NCBI GenBank assembly: GCA_013347225.1
Contig: CP054595.1
Span: forward strand, 2,538,415-2,602,414
Source of the DNA: Candidatus Accumulibacter similis
Lineage (GTDB): Bacteria > Pseudomonadota > Gammaproteobacteria > Burkholderiales > Rhodocyclaceae
Length of the DNA: 64,000 bases
Direction: 5' to 3'
Shown: one piece after another, positions 1 to 9,337 of the stretch
Numbering within the stretch: position 1 is the stretch's first letter
Layout: each line of letters starts with the position of its first letter
Made by a program: the position numbers and the translations under genes
Notes under the pieces: generated by a model
Seen by the model: the letters and a program-made list of their open reading frames with translations, nothing else
Told to the model about the DNA's origin: nothing
The model's database searches: none

Positions 1-372
1 AGGTGCCTGGACAAGAGGGCGCGGAAAGTCTGGCAACTCGCGCAGGAAGCGCTGACCAGCGACGCGACCGCGCGTCATCGTCTGCGTGTGGCGTACAAGC
101 GACTGCGCTATGCGCTCGAGTTCTTCGCGCCGCTGTTTCCCGGCGAGCTGCTGCGCAACTACCACCTCTCGGCCAGCGGTCTGCAGGAGATGCTCGGCCA
201 GCTCAACGATCTGGCGGTGGCGCGTGAGCTGATCGATGAGGCGCTCCCCGGCGATCCGGGGGATCGCATCCGGTGCTGGCTGGAGACGCGCAGTGATGGT
301 CTGCTGCCGCAGCTCGAGGGGCTGCTTGGTGAGTTCTACGGGCAGCGGGTTCCCTGGCAACCGCATTCCTGA
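1..372 (+). CDS. CHAD domain protein, C-terminal part (5' truncated by window)
   Basis: The frame is open from base 1, so only the last 123 residues are visible and the start lies outside the window. The visible part has the helix signature of the CHAD domain (conserved histidine alpha-helical domain), including HRLRVAYKRLRYALEFF around residues 26-42, rich in His, Arg and Lys at helix spacing. CHAD domains are known to bind polyphosphate and often occur with CYTH triphosphatase domains or on polyphosphate granules. The N-terminal half, which might carry such a CYTH domain, cannot be seen. Two PhoU/DUF47-like genes follow on the same strand, which supports a phosphate or polyphosphate context. 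The family call is firm; the cellular role is inferred. Confidence 0.85.
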   Translation, partial: RCLDKRARKVWQLAQEALTSDATARHRLRVAYKRLRYALEFFAPLFPGELLRNYHLSASGLQEMLGQLNDLAVARELIDEALPGDPGDRIRCWLETRSDGLLPQLEGLLGEFYGQRVPWQPHS

Positions 373-509
373 CCGGTGGCAGGGCGGCGGGGGCAAGTCC
401 CCCGCTCTGTGGAGCACGGTGTCGTGAGTATGGAGCGCAGGCGCTGCGGGTGACCGGAGTTGGCAGGCTGCCCTGGCATCCCGAAGGCAAGAAGAGACAG
501 GTGAATTCA

Positions 510-1262
510 GTGACGATGATCGAAATGACGGCGGTGGTGCGCAGAGCGAGACCGAGTTCCCCCGGCCGGAAACTGTCCGGTCTGTTCAGCACGATCGAGC
601 AACAGGCGCTGACGGTGGTCAGGCTGGCCGGAGCGGCGGAGGACGTCCTGCACGGACGGGAGTCTGCGCACTCGCTGCGGCTGTTCGAGCTCGATCAGCG
701 CCGCGAGGAGCTCTGGTATCGCAGTCGCAGTGCCATCGCTGCGCTTGCCGACCAGTGGCACGGCCTTGAGGACGTCGCCTGGACGATGGAAAGTCTCGAC
801 CGCGCTGCCGCTGGGCTGTTTCGCAGCGCCACGGTTCGCCACGCCGGCCAGCCCGGCGGCGACGGGTTGCTGGCCCGGATGCTGCGTCAGATCCGGCGCG
901 AAGGCGAGACTCTGCAGGAAGGCTACGCCGGGCTCGCGCGCGGCTGGCCGTCCGCGCAGTTCGATGCCGACGATGCCCAGGGCAGCAGGAATCCCCTTGG
1001 CAGCTATCGCGGGCTGGCTTTGCTGGAACTGCTGTCGCCGGCGGCCGCAGGTGCGCCGTCCGCGCCGGCGGAACAACCGCTGCCGATGCACGGGCCACAC
1101 GTCGGCGCGGGCGCATCCTGGCTCACGCCGATGCATGCGGCGCTGAGCGACGTCGTTCGCGAGCTGGCTGGCGCCGCGGAAATTCTGTTGCGCCTTTCGC
1201 AGCGACTGGCCGACGGAGGCACCGGCTTCAGGCTCGGCGACGCGGGCCTGGCTCGGTCGTGA
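510..1262 (+). CDS. PhoU/DUF47-like helical protein, putative
   Basis: This encodes about 250 residues, nearly all predicted helical, without membrane segment or signal peptide. The region FSTIEQQAL to DRAAAGLFRSA (about residues 27-110) resembles the first helices of DUF47/PhoU-like phosphate regulators: an EQQAL helix, an LFELDQRREELW helix, then a long amphipathic helix. I chose GTG at 510 because AGGTGA at 500-505 gives a well-placed ribosome site; GTG 450 and ATG 516 are alternatives. A second DUF47-like gene follows after about 120 bases, so the pair may act together in phosphate or polyphosphate control near the CHAD gene. Similarity was judged by eye only, and the Ala/Pro-rich stretch around residues 185-210 is not conserved-looking. 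Confidence 0.55.
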   Translation: MTMIEMTAVVRRARPSSPGRKLSGLFSTIEQQALTVVRLAGAAEDVLHGRESAHSLRLFELDQRREELWYRSRSAIAALADQWHGLEDVAWTMESLDRAAAGLFRSATVRHAGQPGGDGLLARMLRQIRREGETLQEGYAGLARGWPSAQFDADDAQGSRNPLGSYRGLALLELLSPAAAGAPSAPAEQPLPMHGPHVGAGASWLTPMHAALSDVVRELAGAAEILLRLSQRLADGGTGFRLGDAGLARS

Positions 1263-1385
1263 ACCCGGCTTCTGCCGCGGTCTGAGCGCAGCGCCATCCT
1301 CTCCGCAGGTGCCAGCGACCACCTCAGGCAGGCAGACGCAGATCACGTACAAGCAGCTTCATTTTTTTGTTCAGGAGAAGTAATC

Positions 1386-2102
1386 ATGGAGACTCAGGTT
1401 CGAGTGGCAGGGCGGTCCGCCGTCTCGACGTCGATCGGAACCACTCTTGACGGTTATCTCGACGGCGTAGCCGATGCGAGCATGATCTTCAGGTCAGCGG
1501 TAGACGCCTACCTGCGTGAGGGTTCCGAGAGAGCCTGCTGGCAGCTCGCGCGACGGATTGCCGATATCGTGCGCACGCTCGACGACATGCAGCAGACGCT
1601 GGAGATGCGTCACGCTGCGCAGTCGCCACGCAGTGTCGGTTCAGCCATGACCGAGCCGCTGACCGGCCTGAGCCGCCTGTTGAAGGACATGAAACGTCAG
1701 ATCACCGGTTTCGCCATCGAGTGCGGGTTTACCCGTTGCGGCCGGCGTGTGCCGTCACCTCTGATTGCCGACGTGCAGGAACTGACCGACGAGGTCTGCG
1801 CCGCCATCGACGTCCTGGTCGAGGCCAGCCGCTCCGGCCCGCAGGGCTGGCCGCAGCCAGTGGCGGATGCGGACAGCCGCACTGTGGGCTGGCATGAAGC
1901 GCGGGCGGACCGCCTGTCCTCAGCCCTCTTGCGCCGGATACTTGCCGACGAGGCGCTCGACGTCAAGGCGCGGCTTCTGCTCGCGCAGTTCGTCGAGGAG
2001 ATCGATCGACTCGCCGATCAGGCCGAGGGCGTGGCCAGCGCGCTTGCGCTCCGCAGCATGGATGGGAGTGGCAGCGCCGCTGCTGTCGCGCATGCGCATT
2101 GA
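1386..2102 (+). CDS. PhoU/DUF47-like phosphate regulator, putative
   Basis: This is a 238-residue soluble all-helical protein. It has two helical bundles: residues 15-75 (including REGSERACWQLARRIADIV) and residues 95-225, ending with LLLAQFVEEIDRLADQAEGV. That last helix matches the DUF47/PhoU pattern in which a metal-binding Glu/Asp helix reads roughly E-x2-D-x2-A-[DE]. The start ATG follows AGGAGAAG at a good distance. Family members typically sit next to PiT phosphate transporters and regulate them; here the neighbours are a CHAD protein, another PhoU-like gene and a SulP transporter. A role in phosphate homeostasis is inference. Confidence 0.65.
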   Translation: METQVRVAGRSAVSTSIGTTLDGYLDGVADASMIFRSAVDAYLREGSERACWQLARRIADIVRTLDDMQQTLEMRHAAQSPRSVGSAMTEPLTGLSRLLKDMKRQITGFAIECGFTRCGRRVPSPLIADVQELTDEVCAAIDVLVEASRSGPQGWPQPVADADSRTVGWHEARADRLSSALLRRILADEALDVKARLLLAQFVEEIDRLADQAEGVASALALRSMDGSGSAAAVAHAH

Positions 2103-2261
2103 TGCGTCGCTCGCTGCTCGCGTGGGCGCGGGCACTCGGCCCACCGCCATCGGCGTTGCCGTTCCGTTGCGTGACCGCAGCCGGCAGCCCGGCTGGGCGA
2201 TGCGGCAGCGAACAGACTGCTCGGTGGTACTCCAACACCATGCAGAAGGGGGCGTGAGCCT

Positions 2262-4472
2262 GTGGAATTGACGCTCGCACTCAGGAACGACAAGCTGGTC
2301 GGCGACTTCTGGGGCGGACTGGCGGCAATGCTGGTCGCGCTGCCATCGGCGATCGCCTTCGGGGTCACCATCTACGCTGCCATCGGTCCGAGCTACGCTG
2401 GCCTGGGCGCGCTGGCGGGGATCCTCGGGGCGACCGCCCTGGGGCTGGTGGCGCCGGCCTTCGGCGGCACCAACCGGCTGATCACGGCGCCATGCGCACC
2501 GGCAGCGGCAGTTCTGTCGGCCTTTGCCATCGAACTCGTGCAGCACGGTGTCGCGGCGCCGTCGATCGTCCTCATGCTGACCGCCCTTGGCCTCGTGTCC
2601 GGGGTCGTGCAGTTGCTTCTCGGCTTCATGGGCATCGGTAGCCTGATCAAGTACATCCCCTTCCCGGTCGTCAGCGGCTACCTGACCGGCGTCGGACTGA
2701 TCATCATTGGCAGCCAGATTCCGAAGTTCCTGGGCGCGCCCAGTGGCACCTCGTGGTGGCGGACGTTGATCTCGCCCGAGCTCTGGCAGTGGCAGAGCGC
2801 ACTGATCGGGCTCGTCACGGCAGGGGTGATGCTCGGTGCGCCGCTGCTCACGCGCGTCGTGCCGGCGGCGATCCTCGGGCTGCTGGCCGGTGTGCTGAGC
2901 TATTTCGGCCTGGCCTCGATGGACGAATCGCTGCTGCTGATGGAAGGCAACAAGATGATCATCGGTCCGCTCGGTGGCACGGCCTCGAGCATGCTCGAGG
3001 CGATCACCGGCCGCTGGCAGGAAATCGGCGAGCTCAAGCTGAGCCAGATCGGCAGCCTGCTCGGGACAGCCTTCACGCTCGCGGTACTGCTGTCGATCGA
3101 CACACTGAAGACGGCTGTCGTTCTCGATGCCCTGACGCGGGGTCGCCACGACTCCAACCGGGAACTGGTGGCGCAGGGCCTCGGCAACGTTGCCTCGGCG
3201 TGCGCCGGTGGCATGCCGGGCGCCGGGCAGATGGGCGCGACGCTGGTCAATCTGGCGAGTGGTGGCCGGACCCGGGTGTCGGGCGTCGTCGAAGGTGTCC
3301 TGTCACTGGTCGCCTTTCTCGCTCTCGGGAGTTTCATCGCCTGGATCCCGGTGGGAGCGCTGGCGGGCATCCTGATCGTCGTCGGCATCCGGATGATCGA
3401 TCGGCATAGCCTGCACCTGCTCGAGTCGCCATGGACGCTGCTCGACTTCATGGTGATCGTTGCCGTGGTCGTGGTCGCCGTCGGCTACAGCCTGATCGCC
3501 GCCTCGGGCGTCGGCATTGCCCTGGCGATGTTCCTCTTCATCCGCGAGCAGCTGAGCAGTACGGTGATCCGTCGCAAGCTCGATGGCGGCAGCCGCTACT
3601 CGAAGCGGGTGCGCCTGCGTCACGAAATGGAGTTGCTCGAAGCCCAGGGGCATCAGACGGCTATCCTCGAGTTGCAGGGCAGCCTGTTCTTTGGCACCAA
3701 GGATCAGTTGTACACGGCGCTCGAGCCCGAGCTTGCCCGGCGTCGCTTCGTCGTTCTCGACATGCGCCGGGTGCAGTCGGTCGATGTGACCGCCGTGCAC
3801 CTGCTGAGCCAGATTCGTGACTCGCTGATCGAACGCGATGCCTTCCTGATTTTCAGCAGCCTGTCGCACGTCCTGCCGAACGGACGCAACATCGCCGAGT
3901 TCTTCGACCAGATGGAGCTCACCCGGATGACCGAGCATGTCAAGGTGTTCCCCGAACTCGACGACGCGATCGAGTGGATCGAAGACCAGATCCTCGGCCA
4001 GAGTCCGGCGCAGGATCCGACCGTGGCGGCGCTGGAACTCAACGACCTCGAACTCTTCCGCGACCACAAGGAAGAGACGCTGATCGATCTCGAGGCCTGT
4101 CTCGAACGGCGGACGATCGACAAGGGTGGCAAGGTGTACGCCTTTGGCGATCCGGGCAACGAGCTCTACCTCATCCGCAGGGGTGCGGTTCGCATCACGC
4201 TGCCGGCCAACGGCGAGGCGTCGGGTCACCACGCGCTGACCTATGGCCGTGGCGACTTCTTCGGCGGCATGGCGTTCCTGTCGCAGATGACCCGCTTCAA
4301 CGACGCCACTGCGCTCGAGGAGACCGAGCTCTTCGTATTGCAGCGCGAACAGTTCGAGAAGCTGCGGGAAGAGCACAAGCGCCTGGCCTGCCATCTGGTG
4401 GAGGCGGTTGCCAAGGTTCTGGCCCTGCGCCTGCGCTACTCGGACAAGGAACTGATGGCCATGCAGGAGTAG
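2262..4472 (+). CDS. SulP-family anion transporter with STAS and cNMP-like domains (copy 1)
   Basis: The 736-residue protein has three parts. A SulP/SLC26 membrane domain of about 12 helices occupies residues 10-425 (FWGGLAAMLVALPSAIAFG near the start, TAPCAPAAAVLSAFA in the third segment). A STAS domain lies at about 455-575 (LELQGSLFFGTKD, VLDMRRVQSVDVTAV). A Crp-like cyclic-nucleotide fold lies at about 600-730. Family members move sulfate, bicarbonate or other anions across the inner membrane; the substrate is not evident. In the cNMP fold, the usual FGE is FGG and the phosphate-binding Arg of PRxA is not recognisable (RFNDATA), so nucleotide binding is doubtful. The GTG start follows AGAAGGGGG by about 8 bases. 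A closely similar copy lies at 12590-14806. Confidence 0.93.
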   Translation: MELTLALRNDKLVGDFWGGLAAMLVALPSAIAFGVTIYAAIGPSYAGLGALAGILGATALGLVAPAFGGTNRLITAPCAPAAAVLSAFAIELVQHGVAAPSIVLMLTALGLVSGVVQLLLGFMGIGSLIKYIPFPVVSGYLTGVGLIIIGSQIPKFLGAPSGTSWWRTLISPELWQWQSALIGLVTAGVMLGAPLLTRVVPAAILGLLAGVLSYFGLASMDESLLLMEGNKMIIGPLGGTASSMLEAITGRWQEIGELKLSQIGSLLGTAFTLAVLLSIDTLKTAVVLDALTRGRHDSNRELVAQGLGNVASACAGGMPGAGQMGATLVNLASGGRTRVSGVVEGVLSLVAFLALGSFIAWIPVGALAGILIVVGIRMIDRHSLHLLESPWTLLDFMVIVAVVVVAVGYSLIAASGVGIALAMFLFIREQLSSTVIRRKLDGGSRYSKRVRLRHEMELLEAQGHQTAILELQGSLFFGTKDQLYTALEPELARRRFVVLDMRRVQSVDVTAVHLLSQIRDSLIERDAFLIFSSLSHVLPNGRNIAEFFDQMELTRMTEHVKVFPELDDAIEWIEDQILGQSPAQDPTVAALELNDLELFRDHKEETLIDLEACLERRTIDKGGKVYAFGDPGNELYLIRRGAVRITLPANGEASGHHALTYGRGDFFGGMAFLSQMTRFNDATALEETELFVLQREQFEKLREEHKRLACHLVEAVAKVLALRLRYSDKELMAMQE

Positions 4473-4678
4473 CTCCGGGGTGTGCCGGAGATCGTCCTGC
4501 GGCTGCTGCCGTACCGACGATCCCGTCGGCGGGATGCCGGCGCGGGTCCGCTGCCGCGCGGGCCCGCCGCGGCGAAGTGCTGCTATCGCTCCGGAATCGG
4601 CGATCGGTGGTCGATTTCGGGTATCATCAGGCGCGCGCCGCGGGGACGGGATGGCGGCCACCCCCTGGGAGAGAATGA

Positions 4679-5185
4679 ATGTTCCAGCATATCCTGCTGC
4701 CGACTGACGGCAGTCAACTGTCACGCGACACCGCTGAACGCGCGGTGTCTTTTGCCAAGGCGGCCAATGCAACGATCACCGCCCTCTATGCCAAGCCACT
4801 GGGCAACACCGACAACATCGGTGACCTGGTGGAGCCAGCCGTCCTCGATCACCTGGTGGCGGGTTCCGACGGCAAGTCGAAGGAGTATCTCGGCTTCATC
4901 AGGAAGCTGTGCAAGGAGGCGGGGGTCGAATGCACGACGCTTTCGGTGGCCAGCGACTCGCCCTGGGAGGCGATCGTCAACGTCGCCGAGGACAACGATT
5001 GCGACCTGATATTCATGTCCAAGCATGGCCGCGGTGGCCTGACATCGCTGTTGCTCGGCAGCGAGACCTACCGCGTGCTGACCCATTCGAGCATTCCGGT
5101 TCTGGTCTACCGCCCGCCCGAGGTCGACGCGAGCCGCCGCAAGGCCAAGGAGAAGGCCCGGGAGAAGGAACGGAAAAGGGCCTGA
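4679..5185 (+). CDS. Universal stress protein, UspA family
   Basis: This is a 168-residue single-domain Usp protein. It starts FQHILLPTDGS, the usual first strand and ATP-site Asp. Residues 115-145 carry the ATP-binding signature GRGGLTSLLLGSETYRVL (G-x2-G-x9-G-[ST]), followed by the terminal strand IPVLVYRPP. A strongly charged Lys/Arg/Glu tail of about 20 residues is added at the C-terminus. Usp proteins are cytoplasmic and respond to starvation, redox or anoxic stress. The gene is monocistronic-looking: 206 bases separate it from the SulP gene and 115 bases from the glycosylase. ATG 4679 follows a GGGAGAG-like ribosome site; an overlapping ATG at 4675 is out of frame. Confidence 0.95.
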   Translation: MFQHILLPTDGSQLSRDTAERAVSFAKAANATITALYAKPLGNTDNIGDLVEPAVLDHLVAGSDGKSKEYLGFIRKLCKEAGVECTTLSVASDSPWEAIVNVAEDNDCDLIFMSKHGRGGLTSLLLGSETYRVLTHSSIPVLVYRPPEVDASRRKAKEKAREKERKRA

Positions 5186-5300
5186 TCGGAGCGGCAGCCG
5201 GGTCCGGCCGCCGTTTTCGGGAACTGCCAGGGAGCGGCGCCGCCGAGTCTGCGGAGAAGTTCCGGCGCGCCGCCAGCAGGCGCGCTGCCCGGGCAAATCC

Positions 5301-5921
5301 GTGCTGACCCCCCTTTACTGGCAGCAGGCGTCCGCCGAGCTGGCGCTGGCCGATCCGGTTCTCGGCAGTCTCGTCGAGCGCTTCGCCGGCATGGCACTGG
5401 TTTCGCGCGGTGATCCCTTCGTCACGCTGCTGCGCTCGATCGTCGGCCAGCAGATCTCGGTCAAGGCGGCCGACAGCGTCTGGGCGCGCCTGCAGGCGGC
5501 GGTGCCGGAACTAACGCCGGAAAGCGTTCTCGCCAGCACGCGCGACGGCTTGCGCGGCTGCGGCCTGTCGGCGCGCAAGGCCGAGTACGTCATCGACCTT
5601 GCCCGGCACTTCGCCAGCGGGCAGATCGACGTCAGCCAGTGGTCGCGGATGGGCGACGGCGAACTGGTGGCCGAGCTGACGAGGGTTCGCGGCATCGGCG
5701 TATGGACCGCCGAGATGTTCCTGATCTTCAACCAGTTGCGACCGGATGTCCTGCCGCTCGACGATCTCGGACTGCAGCGCGCGGTGGCGATCCACTATTA
5801 CGCCGGCGAACGGCCGCCGCGGCGGGTGCTCGTCGAGCATGGCGAGCGCTGGCGTCCGTGGCGCTCGGTCGCCACCTGGTATCTCTGGCGCAGCCTCGAC
5901 CCGCTGCCGGTCGAGTACTGA
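5301..5921 (+). CDS. DNA-3-methyladenine glycosylase II-like (HhH-GPD family)
   Basis: The 206-residue protein is an HhH-GPD base-excision repair glycosylase of the AlkA type. It has the helix SIVGQQISVKAADSVW at residues 45-60. The helix-hairpin-helix LTRVRGIGVWTAEMFLIF follows at about residues 125-142. The loop VLPLDDLGLQRAV holds the catalytic Asp at about residue 153. Such enzymes excise alkylated purines from DNA. It lacks the N-terminal AlkA_N domain of the 282-residue E. coli enzyme, as expected for the short bacterial subgroup. GTG at 5301 is the only plausible start in frame. In many betaproteobacteria this gene sits directly upstream of accA; here ppc, the TIR operon and a second SulP gene separate them. 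Confidence 0.92.
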   Translation: MLTPLYWQQASAELALADPVLGSLVERFAGMALVSRGDPFVTLLRSIVGQQISVKAADSVWARLQAAVPELTPESVLASTRDGLRGCGLSARKAEYVIDLARHFASGQIDVSQWSRMGDGELVAELTRVRGIGVWTAEMFLIFNQLRPDVLPLDDLGLQRAVAIHYYAGERPPRRVLVEHGERWRPWRSVATWYLWRSLDPLPVEY

Positions 5922-5998
5922 GGCGCCGCCATCGGCCGGCTGGCCGCAGCGGCGGCAGCTTCCCCGGCGGCCGGCAGGCGTGCAGCGCTGGCAACGCT

Positions 5999-8752
5999 TC
6001 AACCACTGTTGCGCAGGCCGGCGGCGATGCCGTTGATCGTCAGGTGAATCGCCCGCTTGACGTGTTCGTCCTCGCTGCCGGCGCGCAGGCGCTTGATCAA
6101 CTCGATCTGCAGGTGATTCAGCGGATCGAGGTAGGGGAAGCGGTGGCGGATCGAGCGCGCGAGCAAGGGGTTGTCGGCGAGCAGTCGGCTTTGCCCGCTG
6201 ATCGCCAGCAATCCGTCGACCGTGGCCTGCCACTCGGCCTGCAGGCGGGGGAAGATGGCCGCGCGCAGGGCCGGGTCGCCGACCAGCTCGGCGTAGCGCG
6301 CGGCGATCGCGAGGTCGCTCTTGGCCAGCACCATGTCCATGTTCGACAGCAGGGTGCGGAAGAAGGGCCACTCGCGATACATCTGCTGCAGCACCTGCAG
6401 GCCATCCGCATGCGCCGCGAGGAAGTCGCGCAGCGCGCTGCCGAAGCCGTACCAGCCGGGCAGCAAGCGGCACTGCGCCCAACTGAAAACCCACGGGATC
6501 GCCCGCAGATCCTCGATGGCGGTCGACTTCCGGCGCGAGGCCGGCCGGCTGCCGAGGTTCAGATGCGCGATCTCGGAGATCACCGTCGATTCCCAGAAGT
6601 AGCGTTCGAAGCCTGCGGTCTCGTAGACCAGTGAGCGATAGGCGCGGTGCGCCGACTGCGACAGCGCTTCCATCGTCTCGAGATAGTGCGCGCGTGGCGC
6701 GGCGTCGGGCGGGGCGAGCAGGGTGGCTTCGAGAACGGCGGCGGCGACGATCTCCAGGTTGCGCCGGCCGAGCTCGGGATTCGAGTACTTGCTGGCGATC
6801 ACCTCACCCTGTTCGGTGACCCGCAGCCGGCCCTGCACGGCGCCGCCGGGCTGGGCGAGGATGGCCTGGTAACTCGGGCCGCCGCCGCGGCCCACCGAGC
6901 CGCCGCGGCCATGGAAAAGGCGCAGCTTGACCCCGTGCCGCGCGAAGACCTCGACGAGGGCGATCTCTGCCTTGTACAGTTCCCATCCCGAGGTCAGGAA
7001 GCCGCCATCCTTGTTGCTGTCGGAGTAGCCGAGCATGATCTCCTGCAGGTCGCCGCGGCTGCGCAGCAACTGGCGGTAGGTGGGCAGCGACAGCAGTTCG
7101 TCCATGATACGCGGGCAGTTGCGCAGATCCGGAATGGTCTCGAACAAGGGAACGATGTTCACCGCCAGGGTCTGTGCTGACGGCAGCAGCAGGCCGCATT
7201 CCTTCAGCAGCAGGGCCACTTCCAGCAGGTCGGAGACGCCGTCGGTCTTGGCGATGATGTAGTTCTCGATCGCCTCGGCACCGTAGGCCTGCTGCGCGGC
7301 CGCGGCGGTACGGAAGATCTCGAGTTCATCGCGCGTCTCCTCGGAGTACTCCAGGTGTGCCGAGGCGAGCGGCCGTGCCGAGCCGATCTCCGCCAGCAGC
7401 AGAGCGACGCGCCCGGCTTCGTCACGTTCGCGGTAGGCGGTGCCCGGCATCGCCGTTTCCAGCAGTTCGCCGACGACGCGTTCGTGCACCTCCGAGTTCT
7501 GCCGCAGATCGAGCGACGCCAGGTGGAAGCCGAAGACTCGCGCCGCACGCCGCAACTCGCGCAGGCGGCCGCGTGCCAGCAGCGCCGAACCGTTGGCGAC
7601 CAGCGAGCGGTGGAGGATGTCGAGCTCGCCGGCGTATTCGTCGGCGTCGGCGTAGGGCGCCGCTTCGCCAACCGCGTGTCGCTCCGGCTCGACGCCGTCG
7701 AGGCGGCGCGCCGTCGCCGCCAGGCGTGCATAGACACCGGTCAGCGCGCGTCGGTACGGTTCGTCGGCGCGGGCGACGGAAGAGTCCGGCGAGCGCGCGG
7801 CCAGTCCCTGCAGCGCTTCGGAGACGCTGATCAGGCCGTCGGCGAGCGACAGCTCGGCGCCGAGGGCGTGCACCTCGTCGAGATGGAAGCGCAGCGCGCG
7901 CACCGATTGCAGACGCAGCGTTTCGCGCGTCACCTCTGCCGTGACGAAGGGATTGCCGTCACGGTCGCCGCCGATCCAGCTTCCCAGGCGCATGAATGCC
8001 GGCAGTTCGGCGTTGCGCAGTCCGGCGTGCGTTGTCGCCAGATGATCCTCGAGCCAGTCATAGAGGCGCGGCAACTGGCGCAGGAATGTGTAGTCGTAGT
8101 ACGACAGTCCGTTGATCACTTCGTCGAGGACCAGCAAGCGCGTGTTGCGCAGCATGCGCGTCTGCCAGAGTCCGAGAACGGCGCGCCGCAGTCCCTCGTC
8201 GAGTGCGTCCTGTTCCTCGGGGGTGGGTTGGCAGCGGTCTCGCTGTTGCAGCAGGTCGGCGATCTCGCGCTGGGCGTTTAGCGTGCTCTTGCGCTGCACC
8301 TCGGTCGGGTGCGCGGTGAGCACCGGCACGATCGACGCCGCATCGAAGAAGCTGCGCAGCCGTGCCGCATCGATGCCTGCCATTTCGGCACGTTGCAGCG
8401 CGTGCGCGAGGCTGCCCTCGTGCGCTGGCGATTGGGCGATCAGGTGGGCGCGTGAACGACGGATGTGATGCTGGTCCTCGGCGATGTTCGCCAGGTGCGA
8501 GAAATAGCTGAACGCGCGGACGATGGTCTGCGTCTGCTGGCGCGAGAGGCTGTCGAGAATTGCCGTCAGCTCCTGGCGAGCGCTGCTGTCATCGTCACGA
8601 TGGAAGCGGATGGCGCTGACGCGGATGCGTTCGACCAGCTCGAAGTTCGCCTCGCCCTCCTGCGCGCGCAGCGTGTCGCCAAGGATGCGGCCGAGCAGCC
8701 GGATGTCGTCGCGCAGCGGAACATCCTTGTCGATGTTGGGGTCCTCGGGCAT
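5999..8752 (-). CDS. ppc: Phosphoenolpyruvate carboxylase
   Basis: This encodes a 917-residue class I PEP carboxylase, which makes oxaloacetate from PEP and bicarbonate to refill the TCA cycle. All hallmark sites are present in order: [14 protein letters not shown] with the catalytic His, [41 protein letters not shown] and TEQGEVI. The C-terminus ends [11 protein letters not shown], the usual tail. The frame extends upstream to 8848, but the ATG at 8752 follows AGGAGAAGAAG immediately and matches the normal N-terminus ([19 protein letters not shown]). Length is normal for the family. It is a single-gene unit convergent with the glycosylase gene and divergent from the PEP-CTERM gene. Bicarbonate use may connect it with the flanking SulP transporters (inference). 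Confidence 0.97.
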   Translation of the reverse strand: MPEDPNIDKDVPLRDDIRLLGRILGDTLRAQEGEANFELVERIRVSAIRFHRDDDSSARQELTAILDSLSRQQTQTIVRAFSYFSHLANIAEDQHHIRRSRAHLIAQSPAHEGSLAHALQRAEMAGIDAARLRSFFDAASIVPVLTAHPTEVQRKSTLNAQREIADLLQQRDRCQPTPEEQDALDEGLRRAVLGLWQTRMLRNTRLLVLDEVINGLSYYDYTFLRQLPRLYDWLEDHLATTHAGLRNAELPAFMRLGSWIGGDRDGNPFVTAEVTRETLRLQSVRALRFHLDEVHALGAELSLADGLISVSEALQGLAARSPDSSVARADEPYRRALTGVYARLAATARRLDGVEPERHAVGEAAPYADADEYAGELDILHRSLVANGSALLARGRLRELRRAARVFGFHLASLDLRQNSEVHERVVGELLETAMPGTAYRERDEAGRVALLLAEIGSARPLASAHLEYSEETRDELEIFRTAAAAQQAYGAEAIENYIIAKTDGVSDLLEVALLLKECGLLLPSAQTLAVNIVPLFETIPDLRNCPRIMDELLSLPTYRQLLRSRGDLQEIMLGYSDSNKDGGFLTSGWELYKAEIALVEVFARHGVKLRLFHGRGGSVGRGGGPSYQAILAQPGGAVQGRLRVTEQGEVIASKYSNPELGRRNLEIVAAAVLEATLLAPPDAAPRAHYLETMEALSQSAHRAYRSLVYETAGFERYFWESTVISEIAHLNLGSRPASRRKSTAIEDLRAIPWVFSWAQCRLLPGWYGFGSALRDFLAAHADGLQVLQQMYREWPFFRTLLSNMDMVLAKSDLAIAARYAELVGDPALRAAIFPRLQAEWQATVDGLLAISGQSRLLADNPLLARSIRHRFPYLDPLNHLQIELIKRLRAGSEDEHVKRAIHLTINGIAAGLRNSG

Positions 8753-9018
8753 CTTCTTCTCCTGTGGTGGTTTCCGTGCTCGCGCTGTCGGCGACCGAAG
8801 CACCTCACCGTGACGGAAGGGGAGGGGCCGGACACCGACGACAGGCACATCCTTTCGCTGCTGAACGGCGGCCGACGGGCGCCGCGGAGCATCCAGGGTG
8901 CGACTTTACGGTACCTGGCAGCCCCTATCAACGGTCCATCGGCCTTGCAGCGGAGAAGCAGGCGCCGACCTTCGGAGCCTGCGCGCAGGCCGATCAGCGG
9001 ACGACCCGGTGCCTCGGT

Positions 9019-9090
9019 CGGACCGGGCTCGGACTGTCGATCGCGCGTGAGCTGGTGCCGTTATCCGGCGGCCGGTTGCGCGCATCCGGC
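9019..9090 (+). pseudogene. Relic of a histidine-kinase ATPase domain
   Basis: One frame translates to RTGLGLSIARELVPLSGG followed by RLRASG, a near-perfect G2-box helix of a two-component sensor kinase (normally GTGLGLSI..LV..MGG). Nothing before or after it in this frame continues the domain, and no H-box or N-box is visible. It is therefore best read as a leftover fragment of a deleted sensor kinase. Chance resemblance cannot be excluded over only 24 codons. Confidence 0.4.
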
Positions 9091-9107
9091 TGTAGCGACG
9101 ATTCTCC

Positions 9108-9123
9108 GAGTGATTCTGTCGGA
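9108..9123 (+). promoter_or_regulatory. Upstream motif GAGTGATTCTGTCGGA, shared with second SulP gene
   Basis: The 16-base string GAGTGATTCTGTCGGA lies 64 bases upstream of the -24/-12 promoter of the PEP-CTERM gene and runs into a T-rich tract ending ACA. The same string with one change occurs at 12492-12507 upstream of the second SulP gene. It could be the enhancer-binding site of a sigma-54 activator such as a PrsR-type regulator. That function is inferred from position only. Confidence 0.4.
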
Positions 9124-9186
9124 TTTTTTTACAGCGGCACCGTGCACGCAGGCTGCAAGCTCATGCAAACAATGCCTTGCAACCGA

Positions 9187-9202
9187 TGGCGCAGATCTTG
9201 CT
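9187..9202 (+). promoter_or_regulatory. Sigma-54 (-24/-12) promoter of the PEP-CTERM gene
   Basis: TGGCGC, five bases, then TTGCT matches the RpoN consensus TGGCAC-N5-TTGCW at all but one position. The invariant GG and GC are 12 bases apart. The predicted transcription start is about 125 bases before the ATG at 9338. PEP-CTERM genes of floc-forming relatives such as Zoogloea are known to depend on RpoN with the PrsK/PrsR pair, which supports the call. Confidence 0.65.
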
Positions 9203-9337
9203 CCGTTCTGGAGGGGGGCGGGGTGCCCGACTCGCGCGAAGGTGCCGGTGGGTTGGTCGCGCGTCCGCTCGACCCGAGCACGCGGCGGCCGTGAGGCAAG
9301 CCATGCGGACAACCAGCCTGACAGAGGAGACTACCCG

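Larger units (their letters stand above)
8753..9337. other. Long divergent intergenic region, ppc to PEP-CTERM gene
   Basis: This stretch of 585 bases separates two divergent genes. No intact gene is convincing. It holds a short histidine-kinase relic at 9019-9090, a T-rich upstream element beginning in the 16-base motif at 9108-9123, and a sigma-54 type promoter at 9187-9202. The ppc ribosome site is at the left edge. The remainder of 8770-9010 shows nothing I can name. Confidence 0.6.

Noticed and set aside
4473..4490. CTCCGG-N6-CCGGAG hairpin directly after the first SulP stop codon
   Set aside because: There is no T-run after the stem and the stem is only six pairs, so it is not called as a terminator.
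8465..9336. Long plus-strand open frame upstream of the PEP-CTERM gene
   Set aside because: It lies antisense to the start of ppc and lacks a ribosome site or protein-like composition; the real start is ATG 9338 with a good ribosome site and signal peptide.
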